A stretch of DNA of 64,000 bases, from contig JAPJBO010000482.1 of assembly GCA_030068145.1 (NCBI GenBank), positions 62,001 through 126,000 of the forward strand, in the 5' to 3' direction. This DNA comes from Diplonema papillatum (lineage: Eukaryota > Euglenozoa > Diplonemea > Diplonemida > Diplonemidae). The notes under the pieces were generated by a model. The model was given only the letters and a program-made list of their open reading frames with translations. It had not been told where the DNA came from and did not search any database. This document shows, piece after piece, positions 48,301-60,726 of the stretch; the first letter of the stretch is position 1, and every line of letters starts with the position of its first letter. The translations under genes and the position numbers were made by a program.

Positions 48301-51300
48301 AGGGATGCCGGTTCCCTCGTCGGGCAGTGTCGTCACCATGGAAACCGCGGACGCCGCCGCGACGCAGTCGAACAACGACGAAAACGGCGGCGCCAGCCCC
48401 GCGCCGTCGTCGGCCAACGACACGTCGAGCAACCCGCCGCCGGCGCGGGGCGACGAGGACGACGACCTCGAGCGCAACGGCAGCTCGTCAGCCCCGCCGC
48501 AGCACCAGCCGCGCCTCGTCAAAGCAACCAACGGGCGGAGCAACCGCCCCACCATATCGACCCCTACTAGCGACGACGAAACGGGCGACAGCCCCGACGC
48601 GCAGGTGACGAACGCGAGCGTGCACATGGACAGCACGCACGCCCGCAAGGTGACCGCCGACCGGATCCCGTACATCCGCACGCAGCCCGACTCCCGGACC
48701 GCGTCCTTCCGCATGATCCCGCTGAACGTGCCGGGCATCTGCTGCCGGTCCTTCAAGCAGACGCTGCGCGCGTACGGCGGGGTGCAGGCTATCATCTCGC
48801 TGGTTTCGCTCTCCAAAACGCACGAGCTTCGGGTGGAGTCGCTGCGGCTCCTGGTTGACCTCGCGCGGTACAACGCGGAGAACACGCAGTTCCTGATGGC
48901 GGAGGGGTACGCGACGCTGGCGTGGTACCTGCGGAAGAGCCGAGTAGTCGTCGACGAGAACATCCTCGAGTCGTGTCTCGCGTTCTGCGGCGTCGACACC
49001 CGCAACCCCGCCGCCAGCGTCCTGCAGGACACGGCTGCCATCCGGCTGCTGCTGCTCGACTGGGGCATCTGGTGCAAGGCCGAGCTCCCGGTGCAGCGGC
49101 TGATGCTGTCGACCCTCGCTGGGCTTGTCTCCGACCACCCGCTCGGGAGGGCGAACCGCCGGCTCCTCATCCACACGGGCGCGTTCTCCTGGCTGCTGCG
49201 GCTGACCCGGGCGCCGATCTCCGACGCGGATCCGAGCTCGTTCTCGATCGAGCTGCAGCCGGAGGTGTTGGACCTGACGACGGGGCTCGCGGGGGCGTGG
49301 GAGGGGTCGCCGCCGTGCACGGCGTCCCTGCGTGAGCTGCTCAACTACTTCGTCGCGACGTCGCGGCCGCCGGAGATAGGCGGGGCGTCGCGGATCGACA
49401 CGGCGGAGAACTCGTGGCGCCGGGCGGTGCTGCAGGTGTGGGTCGTGCTGCTCGCCCGCTGCACCGAGCGCGAGGTGTCCGGGCTGGTCAGCGACCACGG
49501 CATCGAGATCTTCGTCAGCCTCCTCGGCGAAACATGCTCGGAATCCCGGTTCCTCATGCTGCTCGGCTTGGCCGTCATGATCCGGTGGCCCGCCCCGCGC
49601 AGCGCGTTTCTGCAGTCGTCGGAGAGCATCCTGTTCGAATTCTGCTACCTGCTGAAGACGAAGAGCTCGGCCCACGACCTCGACTCGCTCGACCCCTCTC
49701 TCCCGGAGCTGGAGCTCCTGCTGCTGATCGCGCTGCGGGGCGCTGCGAATTCCAGGAAGAACCAAGACCGCCACCCGGCGGTGGTGCAGCCCGTCCTGCC
49801 GTGCCTGCTCTTCCGGAACTTCTCCGGGTTCCTGCAGACCAATTTTGCCGACCTGTCGCCCGCCGACTTGCGCACCCTGCAGCGCCTCGTGCACGAAGTC
49901 GCGTCCATATCCGGCTCGCCCGCCCGGGGCCTCAGCTCGCTCCTGTACTCGGCGCCGTTCGAGACCCGCCGGTACCTCGCACCCGCCGCCGCCGACCAGG
50001 CGGCCCTCGCGCGCTCGCTGCAAGACGACCTCGGGCTGCTCCAAAAAAAGCTCGCCGACAACTCGCTGCCCAACGCCTTGCCCCCACACCACGGCAGGTC
50101 CCCGGACCCCGCAGCTGATATGTCGTCGAGTTGGCAGTCGCAGTCGCAGTCGCATTCGCATTCGCATTCGCAGTCTCTCTCCGACAGCACGATTTCGAGG
50201 CAGAAGCACGGGATCGAACTGAGCGTCCCGGACTTGGTGCCGTCGCTGCTGCTGCTGACCGCGTACTGCTTGACGCCGCGGCCGGGGCTGTCGCCGCTGG
50301 CGTCGGCGAACGTCGGGCTGAAGCGGGCGATGGTCGTCGACGCACTCCGGCAGACGTTCCTGCAGGGCGGCCATGGCATCAAGCAGAAGTTCCTCGACCG
50401 GAACGCGCACCTGCTCGCCGCCGCGCTGCTGCACCCGCACGTCGCGGCCGGCGACGCGAACTTCGCGTGGCTCGTTCTATACTTCGTCTGCGACGTGGTC
50501 TCCTGGGGCGTCGTCGAAGCCGAAACGCCGCCGGGCGGCGTCGACCCGGGATCCAGCTTCTGCGACGTGCTCGAGTCGACCGTCGACACGATCGCGGTGG
50601 TCTCGAAAACAGCGCTCTTCCCCGACGCCGCCGCGTCCCACCGCTGGAAGGCGCTGTTGCAGCAGCACCTGCTGCACGCCGTGCTCTGCAGGTTCCGGCA
50701 GCACCTCGCGGGCGGCGCCCAGAAGCCGGCGGTCATGGCCAAGTTTGCCGCGTTCTGCGACGTGAGCGTCGACGTCATCAAGTCGTGGAGCCACGCCAAC
50801 GCGGTGCCGGCCCCGCCGCCGTCTACTCCCGGCGAGGCGACGCCAACGGCCCCGGCGCCTGTCGACCCGCAGCCGGCGGCGACGGACGTGTTTTCGCCGC
50901 TGTCCGACCTCTGGAAGGACGCGGAGGACACCGACCTCTTCCACCTGCACTGCCTCGCGACCCTCCACGCGCCGGAGCCCGCGTGCCTCCACGTTCAGTG
51001 GCTCGCGGACATGGGCGGGAGCCGGAGCCGCGCGAACGCCGTCAAGGGCGCGGCCGACGTCGAGCTGGTGTGGGCGGTCCCGCAGCCGGTGTGGGTGGGC
51101 CCCGGCGACGAGTGCCTGCGCGCGCACGCGTGGATGCTCGAAGCCGTCAACGACGACTCCGGTCCGGAGAGCCCGCCGACGGTCCTCAAAGCAAAGCTCG
51201 CGGGGAAGCCGGCGGCCGAGGCGCACGGGCAGGTCGGCGAGGACTGCTACAAGGGTGCCGCCGAGGACGTCGGGTCCTTCGTCTTCTGGCTCTTCGAGAC

Positions 51301-54300
51301 GATGACCCAGGCCGTGTCCCAAACGGGCACCACCGCCGGCGGCCGGCAGAGCAGCACCTTCCCCCTGCGCCGCTTCGGCAGGTCCGGCGGGTCGTCCGAG
51401 CTCGGCGTGCTGCGCTCCGTCAAGCGGCTCGCCATCGAAATGCTCGCCGACTGGCAGTACAAGTGCAAGCACCCTTTGCAGCCCCCGGCCGAGGCTGTGT
51501 CCGCGTTCGCGTTGACATACCTCCTGAAGTGCGTCATACCCATCAGCGGGGCCGACGGGAGTGCGGCGAGCGAGTCGCTTTTCCCGACGAGGGACGTGTG
51601 GTGCTCGACGCTGTGGATCCCCATCTGCCATGCGGTGTCGCCCCAAGCGCTGCTGACGCTGTACACGGCGAAGGGCGACGAGGAGCCGACGTTCACGCAG
51701 CAGCTGATCTACAACACGTGCTCCCGCCTGCGGATCGCGTGCGGGTTCGAGCTGTTCCAGCTGAAGCGGGTGTGGAAGTACCTCGTCGAGGCGAAGGCGA
51801 GCGCGGTGCGTAAGGCACTGATGGCGACCGTTCTGCCGGCGGCTCTCTCCCTTGACAAGGCGAAAGGCCGCCCGGACCCGACCGCCGCGTCATCGTCGCC
51901 GCTCATCCAAATCCTCGCCCACGGCGGCACCGACGGCATCGCCGACCCCCCGGCTGAACCCGAGCACCTCCCTGCCCCTACCGACGAGGTGCCCCAGCCG
52001 CCGCGGAAAAGTGTGTTTGCGGCGCCCGCGAGCCCTGCGGAGGATCGGTGGTTCCAGCCGGCGTTCACGGTCAAGCTCGTCAAGTCCGCCGAGAAGGCGA
52101 CGACGAAGTCGATGCGGCGGTGCGAGGACCACCGGATCGCGGCGCTCACGAAGCTCGTCGAGCTCGGCTTCGAGATCGGCGTGCGCACCGGCGCGTCGTC
52201 GAGCTTCAAGGTCAGGCTCCAGCGGGCCGCCGTCCGCACCCGGCGGCTGCTCGAGCGGCGGGCGGCGGCCATGCAGCAGTTCTACCGAGACGTCGAGCTC
52301 GACAAGATCCGCGAAAAAGACGCGCGCGGCATCGTCGGCCGGCTGGTCCTCTCGCGGGTGATGCTGCAGGACCTGTGGGGCGCCGCGTCCGCGATCTACT
52401 CCGCGAACCCGACCGAGCCGGCGGTGTACTGGCGGCTCGACGACGTGGAAGGCCCGGACCGCATGCGCGTCCGCTTGAAGCGGTTCCTCGCGAAGCCGCT
52501 GGTAAAGGAGCTGGGGCTGCTGGAAAACGGCGACGACGAAGCCGGCGCCGGGGCGGGCGAGGGCTGCTTCCCGGTGGAGGAGGGGGATGACGAGATGGCG
52601 GCCGTCATCGGGCACCTGTTCGAGCCGGGGATGTACGGCAGCGACGAGCTCGGTATCAACGACCGGAAGGAGAACCGCGCCGTGCCGTTTCCGTGCGCGC
52701 AGGTGACTCCGATGGCGAAACTGCAAGGCGAGCTGGTCCTGTTCTCGCGCGCTCTGTACTTCGTCTCCAACGAATCCCCCTGCCGCGACGACCTCGAGCC
52801 GCTGGTCACCCAGGACGACCCGCTGTCCGCTTCGATGGGGCAGGTGACAGGGTCGAGGAGCCGGCAGACCAAGAAGCGGATGGTCCAAAACATGCACCTC
52901 AACGCCGTCCGGCACCGGCTCACCGCCCACTACAGCGAGGTCAGCGGGGTGTTCCGCCGGAGGTACCTCCTGATGAACAACTCGCTCGAGGTGTTCACGG
53001 AATACGGGCTCGCGTTCTTCTTCAGCTTCGAGTCGGAGGCCATACGTGAGCGGGTGTACGCCTCGCTCCTCTCGCTGTGCCCGCGCGCGAAGGAAATGTC
53101 GGTGACGGCCGAAAACCTGAAGCGCTGGCGAGACCGGTGGGTTCAAGGCAAGCTGACCAACTTCCAGTACCTCATGTCCCTCAACACGATGGCGGGCCGC
53201 TCGTTCAACGACCTCACCCAGTACCCCATCTTCCCGCACGTGATCGCCGACTACACGTCGGAAACCCTCGATCTGTCCGACGCGAAGAGCTACCGGGACC
53301 TCACGCGGCCCATGGGCGCGCTCACCGAGGAGCGCCGGCAGAAAGCCGCGCGAAAATACTCCGAGACCCTCGAAATGTACCGCATGGAGTCCCCGACCGT
53401 CGCGGGGCCAGGGGCGGCTTCCACTAGGAAGCCCGGGTTCCGGCTGCCCGGCTGGGGGAAGAAGGAGATCCAAGACGCGACGGACATCGACTTGTACGCC
53501 CTGCCGCCGTACCACCACGGCACCCACTTCAGCAACCGGGCCACGGTGCTGTACTACTGCGTGCGGCTGCAGCCGTTCACCGATTACTTCTGCGAGCTCA
53601 ACGACCTGCGCATGGACGTCGCGGACCGTTCCTTCCACAACATCGACTGGTCCTGGCGGCTGTCCTCCGCGGTCAGCACGACAGACGTCAAAGAGTTGAC
53701 CCCCGAGTTCTTTTACCTCCCCGATTTCCTGGTCAACACCAACAAGGTCAAGCTGGGCGTAAAGCAGGACAAGGTGCCGGTCAACCACGTCGAGCTGCCG
53801 CCGTGGGCGCAGAACAATCCGAGGGTGTTCGTCGCGATGCAGAGGAAGGCGCTGGAGGGAGAGCACTGCAGCAAGCACTTGCACCACTGGATCGACTTGA
53901 TCTTCGGGTACAAGACGACGAAGGATGCCGCGATCGAAGCGTACAACTGCTTCCACCCGTTCGCGTACGAGTCGGCGGTGAACATCGACAGCATTGTGGA
54001 CCCCGTGAAGCGGCAGAGCACCATCGACATCATCAACAACTTCGGCCAGATGCCGTCTCAACTGCTCACCAAGCCGCACCCAAAACGGCTCGTGGAGCGC
54101 ATCTTCGGCACGAAAGACCACTCTTGGTGGCAAGTCGGACGGCTGACCAGGAAGATCTGCGACGCGCCGTTCGACGCAATGCAGCAAAACGCGTTGCAAA
54201 TCGTCCGCACGGAAATCAGAAGGGGCACCGTGCGCAGTCTGAAGGTAGAAGGCAGCTCCCGGGAAAGCACGACGACACGGTGTATCGACAGCGTCGCGGA

Positions 54301-55399
54301 AGAGGACGCGTACGACGAGGTTTACTCCGTTCCGGACTCCCGAATTCTGCTGTTCCACGCATCTCAGGAGACCATCGGCGATGGGTCGACGATCGGGATG
54401 GACAGATGCCCGGCCGAGCAGCTGCAGTTCCTCACGTGGGACAACTCGGTCAAGATGCACCTCTACGACGAAGGGAGGCAGGGCAAAGAAGTGTTCGTCC
54501 TCCGGCAGTCGTGCAGGGTCGACACCATCGTCACGGCGGCCACCTGCGAGAAGGACGCGACCCATGTCGCTCTGGGCACAGAGCTGGGCGTCATCGAGGT
54601 CTTCCGGTATGGCGTGTCCAACGTGCCGACCATCCACAAAAAGAGCGGCTTCACCGACGCGTGGGCGATGCGCGGGGATAGCGAGGCGTTTCGGTTCATT
54701 CCGTACGCGGAGCGCGACATCTCGCCGGCTCCGCGGGTCCCTGCGAGCTGCGCGATTGCGTCGGAGAATGACCTGCGGGTGAGGGCCATGCGGCCGCTGG
54801 CTACTTTGCATGGACACACCGACGGGGTGTACTCTCTCGTGATGTCGAAGGAGTTCAACGTCATCCTGTCGGGAGCGCGCGACGGGCTTGTGATCGTCTG
54901 GGATCTGTTGGAGCTGACGTACATCCGAAGCATGAGCCCCATCCGGAAGATTCCGCCGGAAGCCACGTGCGAGACCTGGTCCAACACACCGGCTCGAGTG
55001 CCACTCGCGGGCGAGTCGTTCGTCATCGTCGACATCAACCCCCTCAACGGCGACATCGTCGCGGTATCGAGTCACCGTCGGGACAACAGCAGGCAGAGCA
55101 AGCCCACGTACCAGCTGAACCTTTGGAACATCAACGGAGTGGTCCTCGCCTGCAAGCTGCTCGAAGACCAGCCGACGTGCACGCAGTTCACCGGCACCCT
55201 GCTGGCGGTGGGCTGCGCAAACGGCAAGATCCTCCTCCTCAACTCATTCGACTTGACCGCCGTGTCCGCCCCGCTGTGGCCACGCCAGGACGCCCCCATT
55301 ACCGCGCTCACCGTCAACGACGGGCAGACGAAGCTCTACTCCTCTCACCTCGACAGCAAACAAAACTCGGTCGTTACCACTTGGATGGCTGCTAAGTAA
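42348..55399 (+). CDS. BEACH-WD40 giant protein, two exons
   Basis: BEACH proteins act as scaffolds for membrane trafficking, lysosome-related organelles or selective autophagy. Exons 42348-43553 and 44666-55399 join in phase 0 (VHIPLVLLA-ISNAPMLTAK) to about 3,979 residues. Armadillo-like helical regions dominate the N-terminal two thirds. A concanavalin-like domain lies at about 1230-1465 (TTSFWIRFEALKNAPVAYVS to LMLFWGGLTKWQVHLLH). The PH-like domain is at about 3075-3205 and the BEACH domain at about 3215-3545 (NFQYLMSLNTMAGRSFND, QYPIFPHVIADY, HHWIDLIFGYK, NCFHPFAYE). WD40 repeats follow (LHGHTDGVYSL, LSGARDGLVIVWD) to the stop. Low-complexity stretches include QSQSQSHSHSHSQS near 2,225. 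Order fits the WDFY3/LvsA, LYST and neurobeachin groups; no FYVE domain follows. Subfamily is not assigned. A separate start at 44639 is the alternative if the first exon is independent. Confidence 0.9.
43554..44665 (+). other. Proposed intron of the BEACH gene
   Basis: 1,112 bases, GTATAT to CAACCGCAG. It carries a near-identical family B copy (43570-43765), a family C-related stretch (43800-43915) and a diverged family B end near 43980-44060. Pyrimidine-rich CCTANTYCNTTGCC repeats occupy about 44270-44600. CTTTTCGAAGTGCGTCTCT at 44414 repeats as CTCTTCGAAGTGTGTCTCT at 44620. Confidence 0.65.
43570..43765. repeat. Dispersed repeat family B, copy 2
   Basis: Nearly identical to 12144-12335, starting 16 bases into the proposed BEACH intron. 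Its ORF-preserving sequence lets the upstream frame run on, which hides the splice donor. Confidence 0.85.
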
Positions 55400-55439
55400 T
55401 GCTCGCAGTCCCAGGCTACAAGGTTCACCACTGCGAGGT

Positions 55440-55700
55440 CTGTGAAGGCAACGTCAGGACAACAAAGAAAGCTCAGCCAAACCTATGGTACATCAATGGC
55501 GTGGTTCTCGCCCGCAAGCTGTTCGAAGCCAACCGTCCTGCACGCATCTCACAGACACGCTGTTGGCTGTGCCGATGTGAAGACCTCGTCAAAAAAACTC
55601 ATTCGACTCGACCACAGTTTCTGCCCCGCGCGCTCGCTGTCATCAACGGTCTGGCAAAGCTCTCTTCCTCGCAACTGGGATGGCTGTCGAAAAGGGGTTC
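55440..55700 (+). pseudogene. Decayed copy of the BEACH gene 3' end
   Basis: Directly after the stop codon, about 250 bases match the last WD40 coding segment (55076-55385) at perhaps 65-70 percent. NLWYINGVVLARKLFE corresponds to NLWNINGVVLACKLLE, and the relics of GTLLAVGCAN and TALTVNDGQTKLYSSHLDS follow in other frames. It is an old, non-functional tandem fragment. Confidence 0.85.
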
Positions 55701-55865
55701 GCTTTTCGCAAGCCTTCTCGGCCGCACCAACCAGGTCTCAAACCGCCGAGGGCAATATGGAAGCAAGCAAACAGCTGTCCCCACCAGGGGAGGTTGCCCA
55801 AGTCCCTCCCGTCTTTGATGGGGGGGATCTTTTCTTTTCAGCATCTTTCCGGGTTTGAAGGGATC

Positions 55866-56020
55866 TTTTTTTTTTGTATAAGCACCTGCTTTGTAGGAAA
55901 TACTTGAGGAGGGTGCCAGCTGCAAAAGATCAAAGGAGGTAAATGTGCTGTAGCCCACACGAAACACAGGCGAATCTGGGTTTAGTGGCGGGCGTAAGCG
56001 TTCAACAAAAAAGACCCACT
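55866..56020. repeat. Dispersed repeat family A, close copy 1
   Basis: About 150 bases, roughly 95 percent identical to 63725-63880: TATAAGCACC, GCTTTGTAGGAAATACTTGA, CCAGCTGCAAAAGATCAAAG, TGTGCTGTAGCCCACACGAA and GTGGCGGGCGTAAGCGTTCA. Preceded by a T-run in both places. No tRNA-like promoter boxes were convincing, so the class is unknown. Confidence 0.9.
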
Positions 56021-59000
56021 TTGTAGTTGTATTGTTTTCTCCCCCTCTAGCCTCCTTCGAAGTAAACACAAGGCAGTCCCTCGAGTATTTTTTGCAACTC
56101 CTCCTCTCCGCCACGCACATTATTCACGTTAAGTAATTGGCAAATAGTATGTTTGACACTTACTGTCGTCGGGGAGAAACAAATAGTATGGCGCATTCTT
56201 TTCTTTGTGCGCACTAGCGGAACTCACCTGCTTTGGTAAGTTTCATGTAGCACGCTGCCAACTACTAATTCTGAGTACCAACAATGCATTGTTAACACAA
56301 AAGTTCCTGCGTTGGTAAATATGCGGTACCCGATTGATACCTTCTGGGGATTTGTATCTGGCGTTGGGAGCCTTCTCACTTAGTGCTTACCAAGGTCCGT
56401 AAATATTGTGCGCGGGTGGGGGTTTGCTATCCACCTTGCGGGTTGCCCCACTTTACATTGGAAAGCGTGTTTTGGTGGCAGGCTATGTCCTCATCAAGCA
56501 CAGCGGAACCAACAGAGCGTGGTTTGTTTGCTGTTTGTGTGTCAAGTGTGGGCCTCGGTGTGTGTCTCTGTGTTCCTGTGCCCCCCGGGTGTAGCTCCCT
56601 TGTATGTTGTCTTGGTTCGTAAATATCTCCCGGGAAACTGGAAACTCGGTTGATTCGAAGAGTACCAATCCTCAAAGGCGCGGACTTGCTCAAGAGGTGC
56701 CTCTTATTCGGCAAGCAAGGGTCCCATGCGTCAGTGGCTTTAGTCGTTTGAGGTCATTTGGCCCTGGTAGAGTTAGGCCGACACCTGTCTGACTGTGCTC
56801 AATTTGATGGAGGAAGTGCATTCAAGTGAAGCCTCAAAGCCTTTGTGGAGTATGCGGCCAGTTGTGTGGAAGCTCGTAGTTGGCATCAAGTACCATCGCC
56901 CGAATTCAAACAAATGTGTCCCAGGCCATGCGAGACGTAGTAGGAAACCCGATGGTCAATACACGCATGTCGTTACATCACGGCCTCACGCCTTCGGCAA
57001 GGAGAGGTTGAGCGGTCGAGGCGGTATCGACACTCCCCTCGATCCCTCCCTCTCCGGGTCCCGGCCGCGCATCGGAGCACCGAGTCTCGCTTGAGTAAGG
57101 AGTAAGAACTTCCTACGAAGAAGGAGAAACAAAAAACCGAATGACGGTTCCCCAACGTTTCTTTTCGTCACCGTGGTATTGGCTTCTTCCCCCCCCCCCC
57201 TTCTGCCTCTTCGAGGCCTTCGCATTATCCGTTTCTTCTTTTTTCGTGGGCGGCACCGAAGCGTTACCAGCTTCGGCTGACACCGTTTGCGCACTTAACC
57301 CATGGTTAAGAAGACGACTGAAAGCATAGACACAAAGATACCTCAAAGCATCTGCAGAAAAACACGAAAAGCCTCTAGGCAAAAACCCGTTTTCACATTC
57401 CTTCTTTTTGAAGTACCCGATGCTCGCGCTAACGCCTACAGTCCCTGTCAAAATGGCTTCCAGGGATCTTTCTATGACTACAAACGCGTTTGTGGTTCAT
57501 AAAAAGAGATGGGTTGCAGCAATTGTGCTAGCTTCAAACACGACTACACACGCGCGCACAAACGAAGTGCATGTCTTCATCCGCTCGACTGTATCGCAGA
57601 CAGCCCCGTTTGGAGAAACGACGACACACACCTCCTTGTCTGAGGCTCAGCTCAGGAAACTGCTATACGTTGGTCTTCATCTGCCTCACTATCTTCCGAA
57701 TGAAACGACAAAGCGCACCTTCTTGTCTTCGTTGGCCCAACTTGCCAAGCGACCAAAGTCATGTCTTCGACAAAACAAGTTGCCGACAATTAACAAGTAA
57801 GAGAATAAACCAAAAATACGCATTTCATTCACGGTGCATCTCCGAACAGTCATGAACCGCTTTGGCTCTCACTCACTCTGCGCGCAAGTTGGCTTGATAG
57901 TGACAAAAACTCGGCGCGCCATTCGAAGCGATGGATCCGAGCATCTCTGGAGACGATATGTAGGACTCAACCTCCGTTTGGCACCGTTGCAGATTTCTGG
58001 TCCACAAGTGACCGTTGACAAGGCCCCCACACAGTGCCTGTTCCGGCTGACCGGTGTTTTTTGGCAATCTTGGGGGCAAGATCTGTCATCAGGGGTTCAG
58101 CACCCCCCCGTGAACTTGTAGCTTCCCTTGGGTTGACAGATCCAGGTCGTGCCATGGCGCCATTACTATGAAACTGAGCAACAATCTGAGCACGACTCTG
58201 ACGCGTATATCGTTATCGCTCGGCTCTGATAGCGAGTTTCAGGCTGCAATGGTCAAGCTTTCGAAGAGCAAGGAAAACGCCACGCGGGCACGAGCAGAAA
58301 CTGAACCACCGCCTTCGAGGGGTACATACGAACAGTCAGTAGTTCAAAGACGACTGCAATATTCCGAGTCCGGAAGGCAGCGGCCCGGCGCTCGGGCATA
58401 CGAATGAGAAGACACAACGAAAACTGCACCCGTCGTCCCTCGCGTTCTGCCGTTTCAAATATGAGTGCGAGAACTTCGTTGCCACACGTTCAGTCTCCAG
58501 TTGCAGGTCCAAGTAGTAGCAGAAAGAGCCCGCGGACCCCCTACAATCCGCCCCGCGAAATACAGAAGTCTGAGGTCTACGCAACCGAGTCTGCTCGTTG
58601 ATGGGCTGCGGGTTCTTATTTTCTGCTATGCGAAAAGAGAACACGAAGAGGGAGAGAAGATAAACTAGCTAAAGAAGTGATTAGAACCGAAGGCTGGCAG
58701 AGCGCCACCTTGCGCGCCCGCACGTTTGTTTCTCCCCTCGCTCTCTTTTTTCTCTCTCTCTCTCTCACTCTCGAGAATCACCAGCTTCTGATCGGAGTTT
58801 AGCCATGCAAATCTTAAGAGCCGTTGGTGATAGACCTGTTGAAGAAACCTAGTCTGCACACAACACATGAAGGGAGCCTTCGTTCAGATGGTAAACCTGC
58901 AGAGAGGGGGAAGATAGTGAACGATGCCGTTGCAGGAAAACCCCCGGCACGAACGCCGCCTGTTGCAACACCGGGCGAGTCTTTGTTCGGCACGACGCGG

Positions 59001-59532
59001 TCCGGCGCTTCATGCCCAAGTTCGCGAAAAGGTCCTGCTACACTGAACTGAAGAGCAAACAGTCTTTCCCGTCCTGCTACGCTGAACGGAAGAGCAAACA
59101 GTCTCTCCAATCCTGCTGCACTGAACTGAAATGCAAACAGTCTCTCCACATCATCGGTTGCCCGTGTACGGCTCAGAGGTGAACTCGTTTGCAGAGTCTC
59201 CTCAAGAACCGGTAGATGCTAGGCGTAGGCAGAGCTTGACCCTCACTCCCTGACTGACCCTTGTTCGGGTACTCGTCGCCGAATTCGAAACTACACGTGG
59301 CTGGGACTGCCCCCGCTGGACAGCTTCTGGAAAAGGATCGGTGCCGCCCCGCGTTTTATCGAGTGGCGGTGAACGCGCGTGAGACACAACTATCCAAATC
59401 CAAACAAGTAGACAGTAGTCCTGCACGTGTGGGGCAGGTGGGCCTGTGACCTGCTTTGAGAACCCTGGAGTCCGGCACGCAACGAACACTCAAAAAACAA
59501 GTGGGCTGGGGGGGGGAGCAGGGGATCCATCC
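56021..59532. other. Intergenic DNA between BEACH and kinase genes
   Basis: No supported gene. Contains a family D word near 56195-56215, a weak family B relic near 56450-56480, C-run at about 57190-57200, family C (57301-57404), family F (57775-57835), a CT-repeat near 58745-58775 and a short minisatellite (about 59030-59150, unit about 42 bases with GAGCAAACAGTCTCTCC, three copies). Frames at 58168-58407 and 58404-58601 have no recognisable domain. Confidence 0.55.
57301..57404. repeat. Dispersed repeat family C, copy 2
   Basis: Nearly identical to 18892-18995 in STT3 intron 2 (CATGGTTAAGAAGACGACTG to CCCGTTTTCACATTCCTTC), with about seven differences in 104 bases. Confidence 0.9.
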
Positions 59533-60726
59533 ATGGGACGCCCGAAAAAGAGGAAGACTCCGCCGGAGGAGAAGTCGTCGCAAACGTCGCAGGGCAAACC
59601 CGACAAGAATGCCGTGTGCTGCGACACGTTCACCGACAGCGAGATCGACGAGTCGCTGGTGGAGGACGCCGCGACGCAGTCGTGTGTGCTGATGTACATC
59701 CCGAAGGGCAAGTACACGAAGCTCAAGTTCGTGAAAAAGGGCTCGTTTTCGCGCGTCGTTTCGTCGATGACGCCCAGCCACGACCCTCCCGCCCCGCGCG
59801 CCGGCCGGCCGAAGGCGCGGCGCACGCAGCCGATGCAGCAGGTTATCCTCAAGAAGCACGCGTGTGACGAAGACGCGACGCCGGTCGCAGCGCGTGAGCT
59901 GCACATGCTCGCCCACTTAACCGCCCACCCGCACCCGAACGTCGCCAACTTGCTCGACGTGTACTTCGCGAAGGACCACCTGTACTTTGTGCTGCCCCGC
60001 CTGCCTTACTCACTCCTCGCCCTCATCGACAGCACGCCGCTCCCGACGGAGGCGCGGGAAAACATCCTGCGGCGCGTCACCAGCGCTTTGAAGCACCTGC
60101 ACGCAGCCGGCATCGTCCACCGCGACGTCAAGCCCGAGAACATCGTCACCGACGAGCACGGGGAGAACGTTAAGCTCGTGGACTTTGGGTCTGCGACTGT
60201 CGCGAAGAAGTCGACGACGGCTTCGAAGCACACGACGACGTATCCGTTTCGAGCACCAGAGACAGTGTTCACGCCGGGGGGCGACAACGACTTGGACGAC
60301 AGCAGCACGGCCGCTGAAAATGGGTTGAACAGCCGGCCGACGGTGGACTGCTGGGCCCTGGGCTGCGTCCTCGCGGAGATGATAAGCGGGAAGCTTCTGT
60401 TCGCGGGCGAGGAGGCCGACCTGGCCGACCAGCACAACCGGCTCCTCGGCAACAGCCACTCCTTCCAGCTGAGGCGGACCACCTTCCGCGTGATGTACCC
60501 CGCGGCTTCTTCTCTTGAGCTTGACGCTCTGGCGCACCTCCTCTCCCTCGACCCGGACCAGCGCGCCTTTCCGACAGTGATCCTGTCCCTCTTCGACGAG
60601 GCGCCGCCTCGCGTCGCGACGCCTCCCAAGTGCCCCGCGCTGCCGCCGGCCGATCTCAAAAAAGCGCATCTTTACTTGAAGAAGACGATCGGCAACATCC
60701 GCCGAACGCTGCAGAGTCAAGAATGA
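59533..60726 (+). CDS. Eukaryotic serine/threonine protein kinase
   Basis: 397 residues from ATG at 59533, in one exon. The N-terminus MGRPKKRKTPPEEK is a classical monopartite nuclear localisation signal. Kinase motifs in order are a glycine-poor P-loop KKGSFSRVV (about 66-74), the ATP-anchoring lysine in VILKKH (about 107) after a 20-residue basic insertion, the helix-C Glu in ARELHML, the catalytic loop HRDVKPEN (about 196-203), DFGSA (217-221), YPFRAPE (about 239-245) and DCWALGCVLAEM. DFGSA, the APE context and LLSLDPDQR are CDK/CMGC-like, but there is no PSTAIRE, so no cyclin dependence is claimed. Key Lys, Asp and DFG are present, so it should be active. Substrates are unknown. The coding end is followed by partial copies of itself. 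Confidence 0.9.
   Translation: MGRPKKRKTPPEEKSSQTSQGKPDKNAVCCDTFTDSEIDESLVEDAATQSCVLMYIPKGKYTKLKFVKKGSFSRVVSSMTPSHDPPAPRAGRPKARRTQPMQQVILKKHACDEDATPVAARELHMLAHLTAHPHPNVANLLDVYFAKDHLYFVLPRLPYSLLALIDSTPLPTEARENILRRVTSALKHLHAAGIVHRDVKPENIVTDEHGENVKLVDFGSATVAKKSTTASKHTTTYPFRAPETVFTPGGDNDLDDSSTAAENGLNSRPTVDCWALGCVLAEMISGKLLFAGEEADLADQHNRLLGNSHSFQLRRTTFRVMYPAASSLELDALAHLLSLDPDQRAFPTVILSLFDEAPPRVATPPKCPALPPADLKKAHLYLKKTIGNIRRTLQSQE

Noticed and set aside
51890-55075. 1,061-codon minus-strand frame opposite the BEACH gene
   Set aside because: It is an antisense shadow of a very GC-rich exon; the + strand carries clear BEACH and WD40 motifs.
56865-56890. GGAAGCTCGTAGTTGG, matching a universal 18S rRNA word
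   Set aside because: Only about 14 bases match and the neighbouring 18S landmarks are absent.
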